DNA of 64,000 nucleotides from Opeltia flavorubescens (Eukaryota > Ascomycota > Lecanoromycetes > Teloschistales > Teloschistaceae): positions 248,001 to 312,000 of the forward strand of contig KE546967.1 of the NCBI GenBank assembly GCA_000442125.1, in the 5' to 3' direction. Under the pieces are notes generated by a model that was not told where the DNA came from, made no database searches, and was given only the letters and a program-made list of their open reading frames with translations. The translations under genes were made by a program, and so were the position numbers. Shown one piece after another: positions 1-12,500 of this stretch. Position 1 is the stretch's first letter. The number at the start of each line of letters is the position of its first letter.

Positions 1-3000
1 GGGAAGTAAAGGGGATATCAAGACGGAATTATTGTAAGTAGACCTTCATAGCAAAATACACCGGAAAGAGGGGGAGTCGATTTATGCACACGTGTATGCC
101 CAATCACATGCTGGAATACAGAAGATGGCACAGATTCTAAGAAATTCTCGAGCAAAACTTGCAGGAAGACCAGCAACGTCGAAGTAAGATGATTATACTA
201 TCACTTCCCGTGTTTCACATTCATTGAGATGTCAAACCAGACACCATGTAATGGTCAATATTTATCGCAATAGGCTACGATCACATGTGATCTCTTGAAT
301 TGGCGTTATTCTTAATTTCCAAACCTTGAAATTGAAGATATCTGTACTACGATTTTGAATTGCATTCCAGGTTTACCTCAGCCCGTCCCGATACGGATAT
401 ACGGGCCAATATTCGTCGCCACTACCAGAGACAAAGCGAGCCGCCAGCTGCCATCCACAGCCAGTACCTCTGCCTTGCTCCCTGGCCTCGTTCAGGTCCC
501 TTCTCATACGTCTTCAGCGCCAACCGACTCCATCAAATAGCCATGGGAACAAGTATCATGGGAAACCTACTGTCATCAATGGATTGCTTATTTGTGAGAC
601 TCGAGAGCTGCTAATGCTGAACAGCGCAGCCAAAGACATTCCAGTTATTAAATTGTACGAATAATTCTAAGCAAAGCATCAAGTCCATTTTCAACGATTT
701 CAGGACGAGATTCGGTAAAGCTGGCAGCACAACCAGTCTAAAGATTTGTGGCAGAGCCAAAGCATAGAACATTGTAACCGTAATGTCGTGGCTCTAGGGG
801 TAAAGGACCAATTTCTCATGATTGATCCTTCTCTAGGTCGCCATTGCATATATATTCATGAAGATGGACGGCCCTTGGCACCACACCTGAAAATCAGCGT
901 CAAAAAACTTCGTCCTAGGAAGCGTTGAGATGGGTTCAGTCGTTCTCACATACAGTTGCAATCTTGCTGACCCCTCAAGTCAACTAAGAGAATGCAGAAA
1001 TCACTCACGACTTCTCAAATCAATCTTTCGCCTTTTTACCACGGCTGTTTTATGATACGGTGGTTCCTTGTCCCCGAGACGCTTTCGAAAGAAGCTTAGG
1101 CAAGAAGTTCAGATTTTGTTCAGCTGATACAGCTGGTATTATCGGTTGGTATATAAGGCTTTACTTGTCACGAGTTGTCACCGCCGAGCAGAAAGCTGAA
1201 TCGCAACGGGGGCACAAAAATCCTGTACGATGAAGTCAGCGCTGAGAACGGGCGATCCAAAATACCGAGAGGGATATTTGTCATCGGACCTTTGTGAGAA
1301 AGCCGTCTTCTCCAGCGGCATTAGATGAGCCGCCAACGTCCCAATTGCAGAAGCTCGAAAAGACCACGATGATGGCAGCCGGCTAACTCAAGCTCAGTAA
1401 CTTATGATGCATCACGACAGCATTCAAGACATGCGAATTCGGAACTTTCGTTGCTGAAAATGATGTGTTCTACTAATCTTGCTCCAAGCTTGAGTTTGAC
1501 TTATCTACAGTCAAAGAGCATTCTAGATTCCAGGGAAGGCTGGGACCTTCGCGTGCTGAGGAGCAACGAGCGACAAATCGATAGAAAATCCTCCCATTCC
1601 GCATGAATCGAGCAGATTAAGCCATTATATCTATCAAGCAACAATGGCGAATAGCAGACGAGTCACATTACATGTGTTGGCTTTAGACCGATCATAGCAA
1701 TCAAACTTTGCAACGCCAGATACAAACCTCCAGTCGTCATATTCAGCCCTTCACCAGCGACGAAGGGTTTTACTGTTCCAATGAGGGACAAAGGAAATTC
1801 CAGAATTAAACCAGGAAAAGATAAATTTGAGAGCAGAGAATATGAAAAGCTTTGAGGAAGACTTCTTCCATCTGATGCCGTAGGTACCAATAATGTCCTA
1901 TCCATCCGCTCGTTTCGATAGGGATTGTAAGAGAAGAGAGCATTATGAACGTCTCTCGATAATACACCAATTTCAGGTCTCTGCTCATTGAGGACTTAGT
2001 TCGAGTCGTAATGTCCAGCTTGAGACCTAAGTCGTGAAACGTGATACTGTCGGAAATGCGATCACCCAACTTATAATATACCTTTGGAAAAGGGACAAAA
2101 ATTTCTGGGGTGGCAGAAAAAGTCAAGAAGATTTTCGAAGAGACTCCCAACGAAAAGTCTGGCGACCTACGAGAATATTTCGGCTAGGATACTTTCGTCA
2201 AGATGTTGAAGCTAACACCCAAAGCCAAGAATAAGATGAAAGGTCCTCCCAGAATCCACCTACCTAGGTATTACAATCGCTGATCCCCTCCATTATACTC
2301 CATGCACATAATTCCGCAGAATTAATCTAGCACTGATCTCACATGTTTTCATAAGAACAGTTGCATCTGGTCAGGAAGATGACATGTCTCGAAGAAAGAC
2401 GGACTTCGTGTCAGACAACAGGAAACGGGTTCACACTCCACCATCCTAATGAATAGTCATAAGCATGTTCACTAAACCAGTGGCAGAAAACGACACGGCC
2501 CTAATTGAGGAGGGCCAGGGGCCATTGCCTAGATCCCCCGGAGACCAAGTGTGGACTTAGTTGTTGGCAAGCTGGTCATTGGACGATATACTTATCGCAA
2601 CCCCAATCGTCCTAGCAGCCTCTGAGATTGAAAACTACTCTATTACCAGTGAACTTGGACCCATTTGCACAAGGCAGGAAACGATCCAGTGGCGCATACA
2701 CTATCACTACGATGAAGGAGTATCACCGGCTAATATATACACTCAACACTATAAATCCGCACAACCATAATCTTACACAAATTAAAAAACTTCGTAATCA
2801 GCAGCTGACACGGAACCCTCGGCATGGACATGTTGTTTTTACTTTCAAACTCTCGAAGCTGCCGGAGGCCCACCGCTCTAAACTGTTTATCCTGACAAGG
2901 TTATCCATCTCTGCTGATAAATATGATCTTTGAAATCATGCCATAGACCAGAGAGCTTGGGAGTGGGGAATTGATTCACAACATCGTTACTGCGCCCTTA

Positions 3001-5435
3001 TGCTTGTATATCTTTGCTCTCTTTCTACTCGCTCTGCCTGATCTGTCGCCTTTGCCGTTCCATACTTTTCAATCAGCAGGTTTGCTCCGCTACCCTTCAT
3101 TCATTTGTCCCTGACCTGCTATTGCTGATCTCTATTATCATGACTACCGACTGTATCACGTACCTTCAATGTCAATTTGAAAGACTGCTGCCACGCAGAG
3201 AAAGATTTAATAGACAATAGCGAAAAAAATACTATTATATACCTTGCGAGTTCGTCTAATGGCGGAGGATATATTCTTAAGATTAGTACGCATGCATATA
3301 CCTCCAGACCATCTCTGTGCCATTCGAAGGTGACATACTCGAGTCTGGTGAAATAGAGGCGTTGTTGGATATTATAAACGAAAAGGTCAGAGAGTCAAAC
3401 CTCGGCTGATCGTATGCCCATCTTCTCTCATTCACCGACGGGTTCAGGCATTGACTACATTTATTCCAAGACAGCGCGTTTTGCTGCACTATGGTGATGG
3501 TTGACCAAACCAGCGTGAATGTAATGCCAAATTGGTCAAAAGTAGACGCAAATCAAGGTTTGGCTTCGACTTTTCATGGCCGCGACTTGGAAGAATTGTA
3601 TGTGAAAGTCTGCTTCGGAACGACAGAAACATTGTCCTGTGAGGTCCACAAACATTTCTTACCGCTATCGGATTTTTCTCCAACTGACGGCAGGAGTCAG
3701 CGATTAGTGCTACTGCTAAGATAGCATGCCATTGTTGGTCGGTATGGTGAATATTTAGAGTAGCTCCTGTTTCCGCACACAATCATGAAGACCGGCCTTG
3801 AAATTGGGGTTAAGCGACGGCAGACAAAATTGTACATAGGAGCAATCACCATCAGTCACAAGTAGGACAGACATTCTTATGTCTGTCTCTTCCTCAAAAT
3901 TCAGAAAAGATGTTGATTTAGCCTTCAAGCCGCCTCCTTGTCTTATCAATCCGATTCACTGACTTAATATTCAAGACAGTGCGTCCCTTTTGCCCACCAA
4001 AGCTGTGAATGCAAATCGTATGGAGCAATCAAATCGACGAAGCTTACGACACCCGATACAACGATCAGTCAAAGCTTGTTCTCTGGATTTGCCACAGTGA
4101 TAGAGCATACTCGAATAACTATCCTGCAAGCAATGCACTTCACCAGGTCCGTATTGCAGCGGATGCCAAGCTACCCGCGGATCACCAACGATTTACCGTC
4201 ATCACGACCGTCAGCGCCTACAGCGGACACGTCGCAGAAAATATCATCATCAAGCGTTCATGCAATATAGTGCCGGAACGTAGAAGAAGCGCACTAAACG
4301 GATAACCTGGGTTGAACCCCTGGTCGCAGTCGGTCATGTAGCATCAGACGAATATCATGAGAGCAAGGGCACCAGGACAACTTTTTTCACGATTGTCAAG
4401 AACATAAAGCACAGGAACCCTAACGTAACTATTTCCTGGATATGAGGCACCCCATGGGCGAGGTCACCAAAGGACCTTCGCCTTGAGGAACTTGGAATGC
4501 CATACTACCCGTGCAATCACGAAATTTAAGACAAAATCTAGTCATAGCTGGACAAAAGCTAAGATTTGGAAGAACAAACTCGATAGATCTCGCGCATTTG
4601 AAGAAAAGTCGGGGAACGTTCGGAGGGTTGCTTAAGTGAAGAGAAGAATGGAAAGACAATGGACTTGAAAAGATCTTGCATCTGAACACAGCTCTACAAT
4701 TCGAGGCTTGAGTTCGAATGCACGTCCTGACTCAAAATGTGCATTTTGATAAGAGGATGTGGCTAGGGNGAACGTTTTCAGCAGATTTTTGAGCATCATA
4801 ATCCTAGCCAGGGATCATATCGTGTGGCGGTATGTAGTCTTTAAAATAGATGTAGAGCTCATGTCTCTTCAAGATGATGATGAATGTGTAATTCCGTCTC
4901 CAAGTGGTCAGAAAGCCTGTCACATCGAGACCCCAAAATCTCAGTCCGTCGATCACATGGCATTGCGCCAAGAAATGTCACGCGTCCGATCCCGTCCCGG
5001 CCCGTCCACCCGTCCGCCGCTTGTCTTCTTCGGATAAGCGCGGTAGCACTTCCATCAATATGCTTCCATCGGGTGCAAAGTCATTGAATACAAGTCTATG
5101 CTGAGCGCGGTTATAATTCGTTCTCCGGAAGAGCATAGAATCATATCAGAACCGTAAATAGGCAACGATTGGTGTACATCTGTGCTTCCACACGCTGTTT
5201 TTTGCCCCACGAAGTTGGAATCACCCTTGCATAGCTAAAACTCCAAGCACCAGTCACCCATTGATCGTTCTTCTTTCGGGTCATGATAGACGTTTCGGAT
5301 GCAGAGAAGCAATTTCAATGAGCCCTCACTACATGAGCGAACGCAAAGCCGTGGGACTTTGCCAGGTCGACACAAATCCCAACGCAATACAGTAGTCGCG
5401 TATTTTTCTCTCAACAGTCAGTAGCCCTGGCCTCA
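1..5435. other. Gene-poor left flank
   Basis: No gene could be supported here. Open frames are short (the longest is about 114 codons), mostly lack ATG starts and overlap one another on both strands. Two are worth naming. An ATG-started frame at 3491-3724 (+, 77 aa) holds a stretch resembling the first strand-loop of a BTB fold (VKVCFGTTETLSCEVHKHFL). Another ATG-started frame lies at 4009-4305 (+, 98 aa) with no recognisable motif. The last 300 bases probably include the promoter of the gene at 5436. There is a single N at 4769. Confidence 0.6.
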
Positions 5436-6380
5436 ATGTCGCTCGCCAGAGAATCCTTCCGAGTCATTTCAGGCCCAATGTTACCACGAATGCCGAGCAT
5501 GTACCTCAATTGCACACGAAACCTACAGCGAAGACAACAACAACAACAATTCGCTAGCTACAGCACCGTCGTAGCATCGAGGGCTAATCTTCAAGGTCCT
5601 GCATACTCCCCAGTGATCCATCAACGTAGTCGATTTCCTCCTGTTGCCAAATCTACGAGAAAGCCGATTCATCCTAGTGAACCAAGAGAACAGCAAGTCT
5701 TCTCGACCACAGTTATCCGAACTCTGAGCTCCGAACGGGAACAGCCCGATCAAAGCACAATAGAAATATTGATTAGGAGCAGCGTCAGACGAGCGATAAA
5801 GGAAGGGACGAATGGCCCCGTTCCACCATGGGCGAGCAAGGAGAAAATTTATTATCGAAGAGAGAGAATGCGCTCTTTTGCGCAGGAATTGCTGGATGAT
5901 CTGGACACACGACCCCCGAGTCCGTTGAAAGTTTTTTTGGGAAGAGCCAAATCTAGGGAGAGAGATGCTGTTCAGATTGCTCGGAGACTTATGTTTGTCG
6001 ATCGTCTGAGTGGTGTGCTGGGCTTCACAGATCAAGAAAGGCAGACCATGGAACGAGAAATCGATCTCTGGAAGGAGAGGAGAAAGGAAGAGAAGGAGAA
6101 GCTGAAGAAGGAAGGTGAGGAGAGATTTGAGGAATTTAAGAGAAACTTGGGGCCGGTGGGAAAGGCGATGATGTTCCTTCTATATACTTCGACTTCGATT
6201 TTCATCTTTTGGACATGGTCTCGGCTCTTTCCTAAATCGTATGAAAGTCTGGGATTCCCTAGTATCCGGGGCAATACGCAACAGACTCAAAGTGATGACG
6301 ATTTTGCAGCACAGCATACAGAAAAGACAGCTTCTAGGACGGAAACGTTAGCGGACACATGGGTTTCTAAAGATGTATAG
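5436..6380 (+). CDS. Putative mitochondrial membrane protein, unknown function
   Basis: A single-exon frame of 314 aa from an ATG. The N-terminal 60 residues are rich in Arg, Ser and Gln and nearly free of acidic residues, as in a mitochondrial presequence, and include a QQQQQ run. A middle part (about 110-200) is charged. A strongly charged Lys/Glu/Arg helix (about 205-240) probably forms a coiled coil. It is followed by one hydrophobic segment (about 245-265, AMMFLLYTSTSIFIFWTW) and a polar acidic tail. The layout suggests a single-pass mitochondrial inner-membrane protein. I do not recognise the family. It converges with the minus-strand gene ending at 6943. Overlapping minus-strand frames at 5523-6035 and 6032-6274 look like shadows. 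Confidence 0.75.
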   Translation: MSLARESFRVISGPMLPRMPSMYLNCTRNLQRRQQQQQFASYSTVVASRANLQGPAYSPVIHQRSRFPPVAKSTRKPIHPSEPREQQVFSTTVIRTLSSEREQPDQSTIEILIRSSVRRAIKEGTNGPVPPWASKEKIYYRRERMRSFAQELLDDLDTRPPSPLKVFLGRAKSRERDAVQIARRLMFVDRLSGVLGFTDQERQTMEREIDLWKERRKEEKEKLKKEGEERFEEFKRNLGPVGKAMMFLLYTSTSIFIFWTWSRLFPKSYESLGFPSIRGNTQQTQSDDDFAAQHTEKTASRTETLADTWVSKDV

Positions 6381-6942
6381 TTCTCTTCCAGGGACATACT
6401 ATATCACTGATCATCAAAGATTGACGTCTGTCAAAGTTTGGTTCGCAAAAAATCGGGGATTTCGCGTCCTTCTGACAAGGATCAATGGTGGACATTAATG
6501 AGTATGCGGTAGGATCTTTGGTCAAAAGCTTGCCCCGACAGAGACATAAACACTGCTTCCAGCCTGATACCCAGGCAGGACTTTTCGGTTGATGCACTTC
6601 TCGGGTTCACATTGTATGTCAATCGAAAGAGAGGGAAATAGAAGCTTCTAAATATGCTTGAATAGGAAGCTATGTTGCTTCTCATCGGTTTCTTTCACCT
6701 AGTGTCATCGCCCATTTGAGTCGGAAGCCCTTCCTCCTTCCGTATGGCCAGCTTCAATCAATGCTCGCACCTTCTCGGTCGCTGTTGACAGCATATATCC
6801 ATGGTGGGTTCAGGCACTTGCCTTCACGTAACGATTCTTGAGTATTTGATACTAGTCGTCGTCTTCGTGTCTATCATCACACCCGTTTTCCTGTATCGAA
6901 GAGTCGAACGAGAGAAAACCCCCAGATGACCCAAACTCTTGT

Positions 6943-7680
6943 TTACACGGGAAGCGTGTCCGAGCGTTTGGTTAAAAACTCTGAAATATGACGCGGCAAA
7001 GCAGCATCCTTGGATTTCGTCTCCTTCGGAACGACTTTCTTCTTGGTTTTGCTTCGGAGCTTGACAATGCGCCCATTCTTGACACAGCTCTCGCGTGACT
7101 GACCTGATGTTTGGGTCACAACTGTGGATGGTGTACTCTCTCCGCTTGTCGAAGCGGAAGACTCCTTCCCTGCGTCTTGGTGATTACTGTCTGAATCCTT
7201 GATCGATTCTCCAGTGCTTTGTTGGCAGTCCCGATCCTCTGAGTCAGAGTCATCCGGGAGGACGGATAACGGCTCGTCGTCATCGCCGGCTATGGCAAGT
7301 CGACAGAGTTGACGCTTTTTCAACACAAGCATCATTACCCAAGATCGATCCTCTTTTGATATATCAGTGCGATGATACAGAAGCTTGTGAACGAAATCCC
7401 ACAAATTGTCACTCAGAACTTGATGAGTGATGCTGATAGTGTCCACGATTTCAATGAAATTAGTGATGAAAACTTTCAGCGCTGCTTGCGGAACCCTTCC
7501 AACTACATGAACGAAAAATTGGCGACAAGCTTCGATTTCGACTTCGTAAGTTTGACAGAATAGCTGTATGTAGATCTCAAGTTGCTTGATGCCAAAGTCG
7601 CTGATCTCGTCGTGATCGATGCAGACGTTGATGAGCTTTTTGAAGTCGGCGAGGTCTGCATTAGGAGTATTGGGTGCCAT
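6943..7680 (-). CDS. Hypothetical protein with helical N-terminus and acidic/basic tail
   Basis: A single-exon frame of 245 aa that begins at an ATG (7680). Residues 1-130 look like a compact all-helical domain, with regular Leu/Ile/Phe spacing and several Cys and His. Residues 135-210 are a Ser/Asp/Glu/Thr-rich low-complexity linker. The end is basic (RSKTKKKVVPKETKSKD), compatible with a nuclear-localisation signal. No catalytic motif is seen and I do not recognise the family. It converges with the gene at 5436-6380 and is transcribed away from ARP2. The roughly 800 bases upstream, up to the ARP2 start, hold no supported gene. Confidence 0.65.
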   Translation of the reverse strand: MAPNTPNADLADFKKLINVCIDHDEISDFGIKQLEIYIQLFCQTYEVEIEACRQFFVHVVGRVPQAALKVFITNFIEIVDTISITHQVLSDNLWDFVHKLLYHRTDISKEDRSWVMMLVLKKRQLCRLAIAGDDDEPLSVLPDDSDSEDRDCQQSTGESIKDSDSNHQDAGKESSASTSGESTPSTVVTQTSGQSRESCVKNGRIVKLRSKTKKKVVPKETKSKDAALPRHISEFLTKRSDTLPV

Positions 7681-8512
7681 AATGCTCTGGTACGAGTCAG
7701 TTTAAAAGATCCTTGTTTGAATGAACCCCCGGAAGCTTTATAACGACTTGCTTACCTCAAGAGTGCAAATGATAAGTTGTAGGTCGCCTCATCACAGTCA
7801 GGACAGTGAAATTAGCTCAATGTAACAGCGCCTGGGGTAGAATTGGCTGGCAAGTTGAGCTAAAAGATGGACTTAGTGAGCNAGCGTATTACAAAGTGCG
7901 GCAATTACCGAAAGATCACATCACTTGGTTCGGAATAGCTTGTCAGTGACCCTTCACGTCTTTATAGATGACAAGATCCAAAACTTCTTCTATATGAGTA
8001 GTAAAAGATCTCAATATACAAGACAAGTGAGAGATAATAATGGTTGAAAGAATATCAACTTGATATGAGACTTGGTTAGGAAAGCTGAGATTCACGGTCA
8101 TATTAGCTTTTACTTTGCCGTCACACTTGGTCTTGGTCTCAGAGAAATTCATTTCGCTCTGATACATAGCCTTTGGTAGGACTATGAAATGTCATCTCTG
8201 ACGCAAGACCGTGGATCTACGAATATCGTCTTCGTGCACTGTGGTTGCTATACCATTGATTCCCGCTTCCTAAAGATTGTTTGGATGTGCTATTCTCGCA
8301 TTGTTATGTATCTACGAAAGTCGTTGTCTCGACTGCCATGAGAAAAGGCGGAAGGGCATGCCAGCTCCGAGCCCTAATCTAATCGGACTGCTGCTCATCG
8401 GCAAGTCGGCGGAGTTCGACCGGCGGCAGGTACCATCCAACATCGACCTTCCAGGCAACATATTACATTTCGACCATGATCTGATTCAAGGTCCTCTATT
8501 TCGACGCCCATA

Positions 8513-10021
8513 ATGTCGGCACCACCAATTGGTATGTAGACCTGCGTCACATTCATGTTCCATGGCTTGCTGACTGTCTGCAGTCCTCGATGGAGGGACG
8601 GGATTCCTCAAGGTTGGGTATGCAGCGCAGGTCAGCATGATTTGATCCTTCGGAGAACATGAACCCAGAGCAAAGACTGAATGTGCGACTCCAATAGAAC
8701 TTCCCAGAACATCAGTACCCCTCCATCGTCGGCCGCCCGATTCTACGTTCAGAGGAGAAGTCTGGGGATATTGTGGTCAAGGATATCATGTGCGGTGATG
8801 AGGCCGCGGCTGCCCGATCAATGCTTCAAATAACATACCCAGTATGTCGCGCCCTGGGACCAACAGACATCGGCTGCTGACTCAATCGGGCGATAGATGG
8901 AGAATGGCATTGTGAAAAGATGGGACGACATCGAACATCTCTGGAACTATACCTTCAATGAGAAGATGAAAATCAACACCTCCGGCCGCAAGATACTCCT
9001 CACAGAACCACCCATGAACCCTTTGAAAAATCGAGAGCAAATGTGCGAATTCATGTTTGAGAAGTACAATTTTGGAGGAGTGTACGTGGCTATCCAGGCT
9101 GTGCTGGCATTGTATGCGCAAGGTATGCAGACTAGACACCGATGCAAGTCGTTTTTGCGCTGATAATTATATTCTGACAGGCTTGAGCAGCGGCGTTGTT
9201 GTCGACTCTGGGGACGGTGTCACTCATATCGTTCCCGTCTACGAATCAACCGTTCTCACTCATCACACGAAACGGCTCGACGTTGCTGGCCGAGACGTGA
9301 CCAGAAATCTCATCGCCCTTCTCCTCCGCCGTGGATATGCTCTCAACCGAACCGCCGATTTCGAAACCGTAAGACAGATCAAGGAGAAGCTGTGTTACGT
9401 CTCCTACGACCTCGAGCTCGACCAGCGGCTAAGCGAAGACACAACAGTCCTGGTGGAATCATACACATTACCAGATGGCCGAGTGATAAGAGTAGGAAGC
9501 GAGCGGTTCGAAGCACCCGAATGTTTGTTCCAACCACATTTGGTGGACGTGGAACAACCAGGCATTTCGGAATTCCTCTTCAATACGATTCAGGGGACAG
9601 ACGTCGATGTGAGAAGCAGTCTCTACAAGGCGATAGTTCTCAGTGGAGGCAGCAGCATGTATCCTGGATTGCCATCACGATTAGAGAAGGAACTCAAGCA
9701 ATTATGGTTGACGAAGGTTTTGGGTGGAAACCCGGAGAGATTAAACGTGAGTCTCCTCCATCATAGGCTTACACCTGCTAATATTCGGGTACGCAGAAAT
9801 TCAAGGTCAGGATAGAAGATCCACCACGAAGAAGACACATGGTATTCTTAGGTGGAGCAGTGCTTGCGAACATTGTGAGTCTCCTTTCCCACTCCTCTAC
9901 CAGCCCTTACCCAGTGCTAATCAGCTACTAGATGGCCGATAAAGAGGACATGTGGATATCGAAACAGGAATGGCAAGAGCAGGGGCCGCGGATATTGAGC
10001 AAGCTAGGCCCGAGGCATTGA
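8513..10021 (+). CDS. arp2: Actin-related protein 2 (ARP2), Arp2/3 complex subunit
   Basis: Arp2 pairs with Arp3 to nucleate branched actin filaments, for example at endocytic patches. The model has seven exons: 8513-8531, 8584-8630, 8698-8841, 8897-9122, 9181-9746, 9797-9874 and 9932-10021. These sum to 1170 nt (389 aa), the usual Arp2 length, with GT-AG at every junction. Visible actin-fold motifs are [14 protein letters not shown] (phosphate 1), [17 protein letters not shown] (phosphate 2), [19 protein letters not shown] (adenosine region) and the C-terminal [12 protein letters not shown]. The start was chosen because the first short exon encodes MSAPPIV, which joins directly to LDGG. Nothing is missing. 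The frame at 8277-8513, just upstream, is leader sequence. Confidence 0.97.
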
Positions 10022-10240
10022 GCTGCATGATTCAATCGGAGCATTCGCGCTTGATGCGCGTAGATGTTAGCCGATAGGAAAGAGAATCTCCCCAAAGTCT
10101 AACGTCATTCCTCAAATTCTCACCTGTTTTCGTCCTCACAATCTCATTCTCCCCGTTCAAACCGTCCGGGCCTTCTCTTATCTCACCCCGCCCTCTTTCT
10201 TCCACTTATTCACCCTGACTACACAGCTACTTCCTCCACA

Positions 10241-11235
10241 ATGCCTCACTCAATTCTAATCATCAACCCAAACTCCAACCAACAAATGACAGATTCCCTC
10301 CGCGCACCTATCGAATCGCTCAATTACAACGACGTACGCACTCTTTTCCCCACATCGCCTCCACGAAAGCCTCCTTCCCCGCATTTCCCTATGTTCTTCC
10401 CCACCAACCCTGTCCCCCAACTCCCGAACATGCTAACAACAATCAGACTACCTACACCTTCGTAACCGGCCCTCCCTCCTCTCCCTACAGCATAAACTCC
10501 CTTGCCGACGCCACACTATCCACAACCGCATGCCTGCCCCTGCTCATCCCTACCTCCCCTAATCCCTCCACCTCAAAAACCACCACAGTCTCCTCCTCCC
10601 ATCATCCAAACCAAAATCAATACAACATACTCTCCTACTCCGCCGTCCTAATAGCCTGCTACTCCCCCCACCCCCTCGTCTCCGCCCTCCAAGACCACCT
10701 CCTCCGCCAAAAGCACCATCACCACCACCACCCCATCCCCATCCTCGGGATCTTCGAAGCAAGTATAACCGTAGCTTTACAATTACTACTATCAACCTCT
10801 TCCCCGGCACCCCTCTCCTCAACCATGCGGGGGGAAACGAAATTCGGGATCATATCCACAGGCGCGCAGTGGCGCGACATCCTTTCTGAAGCTATAAGGG
10901 CGTCTCCGGCGAAAAATCCCGCGGCGCTGGGGGTGGAGTTTTCGGAGGGGAAGTTTGCGGGTGTGGAGACTGTGGGGGTTGATGCTGGAGGATTACATGG
11001 GGAAGGAGCTAAGGGAGAAGGGGATTCGATAGAGGTGAAGGTAAAGGCCGCTACGCATCGGCTTCTTGAAAGGGGGGATGTGGGTGTGATTATACTAGGG
11101 TGTGCGGGTATGGCGGGGATGGAAGAGTGGGTGAGGGGGGCGGTGGAAGAGAAGGGGATGAGGGGAGTGAGGGTTGTGGATGGGGTGAAAGCTGGGGTTG
11201 GGGTTTTGCAGGGTCTTTTGAGGGGGGGATTCTGA
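10241..11235 (+). CDS. DCG1-like Asp/Glu/hydantoin racemase family protein
   Basis: Two exons (10241-10333 and 10447-11235) with GTACGC/CAG borders give 293 aa. The N-terminus carries the family signature LIINPNSNQQMT. Both cysteines expected of this racemase fold are present: one in LIACYSPHP near residue 110 and one in IILGCAGMAGM near residue 250. Yeast Dcg1 and bacterial allantoin/hydantoin racemases are the closest named relatives, so a role in purine or allantoin breakdown is plausible but inferred. A run of six histidines (about residue 130) sits in a probable surface loop and is unusual. Base use changes abruptly inside the gene: the coding strand is C-rich to about 10820, then strongly G-rich. 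It follows ARP2 on the same strand after 219 bases. Confidence 0.88.
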
Positions 11236-11855
11236 AAAAGGGGGGGGTTGGGGTTTGGAAGGGGAGGGGAGGCGAGGATATGGATGCATGGGGGAGGTTG
11301 TGTCTCTCGTTCTTTTTTCAATGTCGCGTATAAATTCAGAGTTTCTTAACATACCCCATTTCCTTCCTCCGCTGCTTTCTTTCTATCAACACCCGTCAGC
11401 ACCGTCTTTATACCCCGACCCAATCTCCACGGACAACTGTTTCCTTCATCCTCGTCATTTCCTTTCCCGCTTCTTCCCGTTTACCAAAAGTATCAACCCC
11501 GAACATTGTGCTGAGATATTCCTGAAATCGTCAAGTGGAGGGCTTTTCGCTCCATTTAGGACGCTTACCCTTCCTCTCCTTATTCGGTTTTCACAGCCTC
11601 CTTTGCACTCATTTGTCGTATTCTATTTCGGTCGGGAATCTTGCTCGATAAAACTCTAGCATCCGAACCTCTCCATCAACCCCAACTTTACCAATAATCA
11701 GACCCTCACCGGGCAGTATCAAGATCACTTTCATTGCAGGAGAGCAAAGCCAGATGTCGCGACAGAGATCCTGGGGGGGGGAAGAGAAGGGATGTAGGAG
11801 CTCTCGATATATCGGAGAGAAAGCGCATAAATGAGCGCAAACTTTTCCCTCAACG
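11236..11855. other. Intergenic, pyrimidine-rich; short inverted repeat
   Basis: No gene is supported. The first 100 bases continue the G-rich tail of the racemase gene, then the + strand turns C/T-rich. A near-perfect short inverted repeat lies at 11801-11819, with the palindromic decamer CGATATATCG at its centre (11805-11814) and CTCT/GAGAG arms. The same decamer occurs twice upstream of SSN3. Confidence 0.5.
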
Positions 11856-12370
11856 TTAGTTCGCCTCCATCATTAGCACCCGCACATGCAACATCTCAAG
11901 CCACGTATAAATATTAAGTATAGTATCCAGAACCCAAAAAATCGCCATCTCCCCCATGTGTATGTCGCGGAACTCTTCATCCATGATCTGATCTTTCACC
12001 TCTTCACTGATGCCCATGGCGAGGATCGCAGTCGACCATTCTTCGTCGTCGTCGGACCCTGTGTCGGGGTGTGATTTCAAATGTCCCTTGATTATGTTGA
12101 TGAATTCGGCTTCTTCAGGATATGAGGAGATGAGGTTTTGGTAGTGCGAGTGGATTTTGGAGGCTGCTGTGGGGGTGAAACCGAGGAAGATTAATGTTTC
12201 GGCACTGTGCAGGAGGGTTGGTGTTGTGATTGGGTTTCTGGAGATGGGGATATTCGTCCGGGGAGGGAAGTTGCGCGGAGGGCTAGCCAGCCGGGTTCAG
12301 AGTCGTCGATCGGGATGGTTTCCTCCAGGAGATTCATGGCACGTGTTGAGAGGACTGGTGTAGATGACAT
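11856..12370 (-). CDS. Tandem small-gene family, copy A (broken or spliced)
   Basis: An ATG at 12370 opens a 59-codon frame whose first 45 residues align with copies B and C: a start of the type M(S/P)-x-TP-x-LS, then a helix of the pattern (A/E)xxLxEE, a Trp, and a (K/R)A(S/T) motif. A second, longer frame (about 12270-11856) overlaps it in another phase. It encodes about 135 residues with coding-like character, including SAETLIFLGFTPTAASKI and an acidic SDDDEEWS segment. Either an intron or a single-base change links the two. I could not find a clean GT-AG pair that does so, so the gene may be a recent pseudogene. Copies B and C lack the long second part. Function is unknown. Confidence 0.5.
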
Positions 12371-12500
12371 TTTTGCTTTCTAGGGGGGGGTTCTTCCTCT
12401 CTTCTGGTCTGGTTAATATTCTTGAAGAGATTCGAGATAGATCAAAGGAGAGAGTTATGAAGAAAGAAGGTTTTGATTTTTTAAGGTGGAAAATTCGAAG

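Noticed and set aside
4300-4340. B-box-like GGTTCAACCC on the minus strand
   Set aside because: No A box, anticodon arm or acceptor stem; a lone B-box match.
5523-6035. 170-codon minus-strand frame
   Set aside because: Antisense to a better-supported plus-strand gene with a presequence and membrane segment.
10719-11321. 200-codon minus-strand Pro/Ser/Thr-rich frame
   Set aside because: It is the complement of the G-rich half of the racemase gene. Low complexity explains the open frame.
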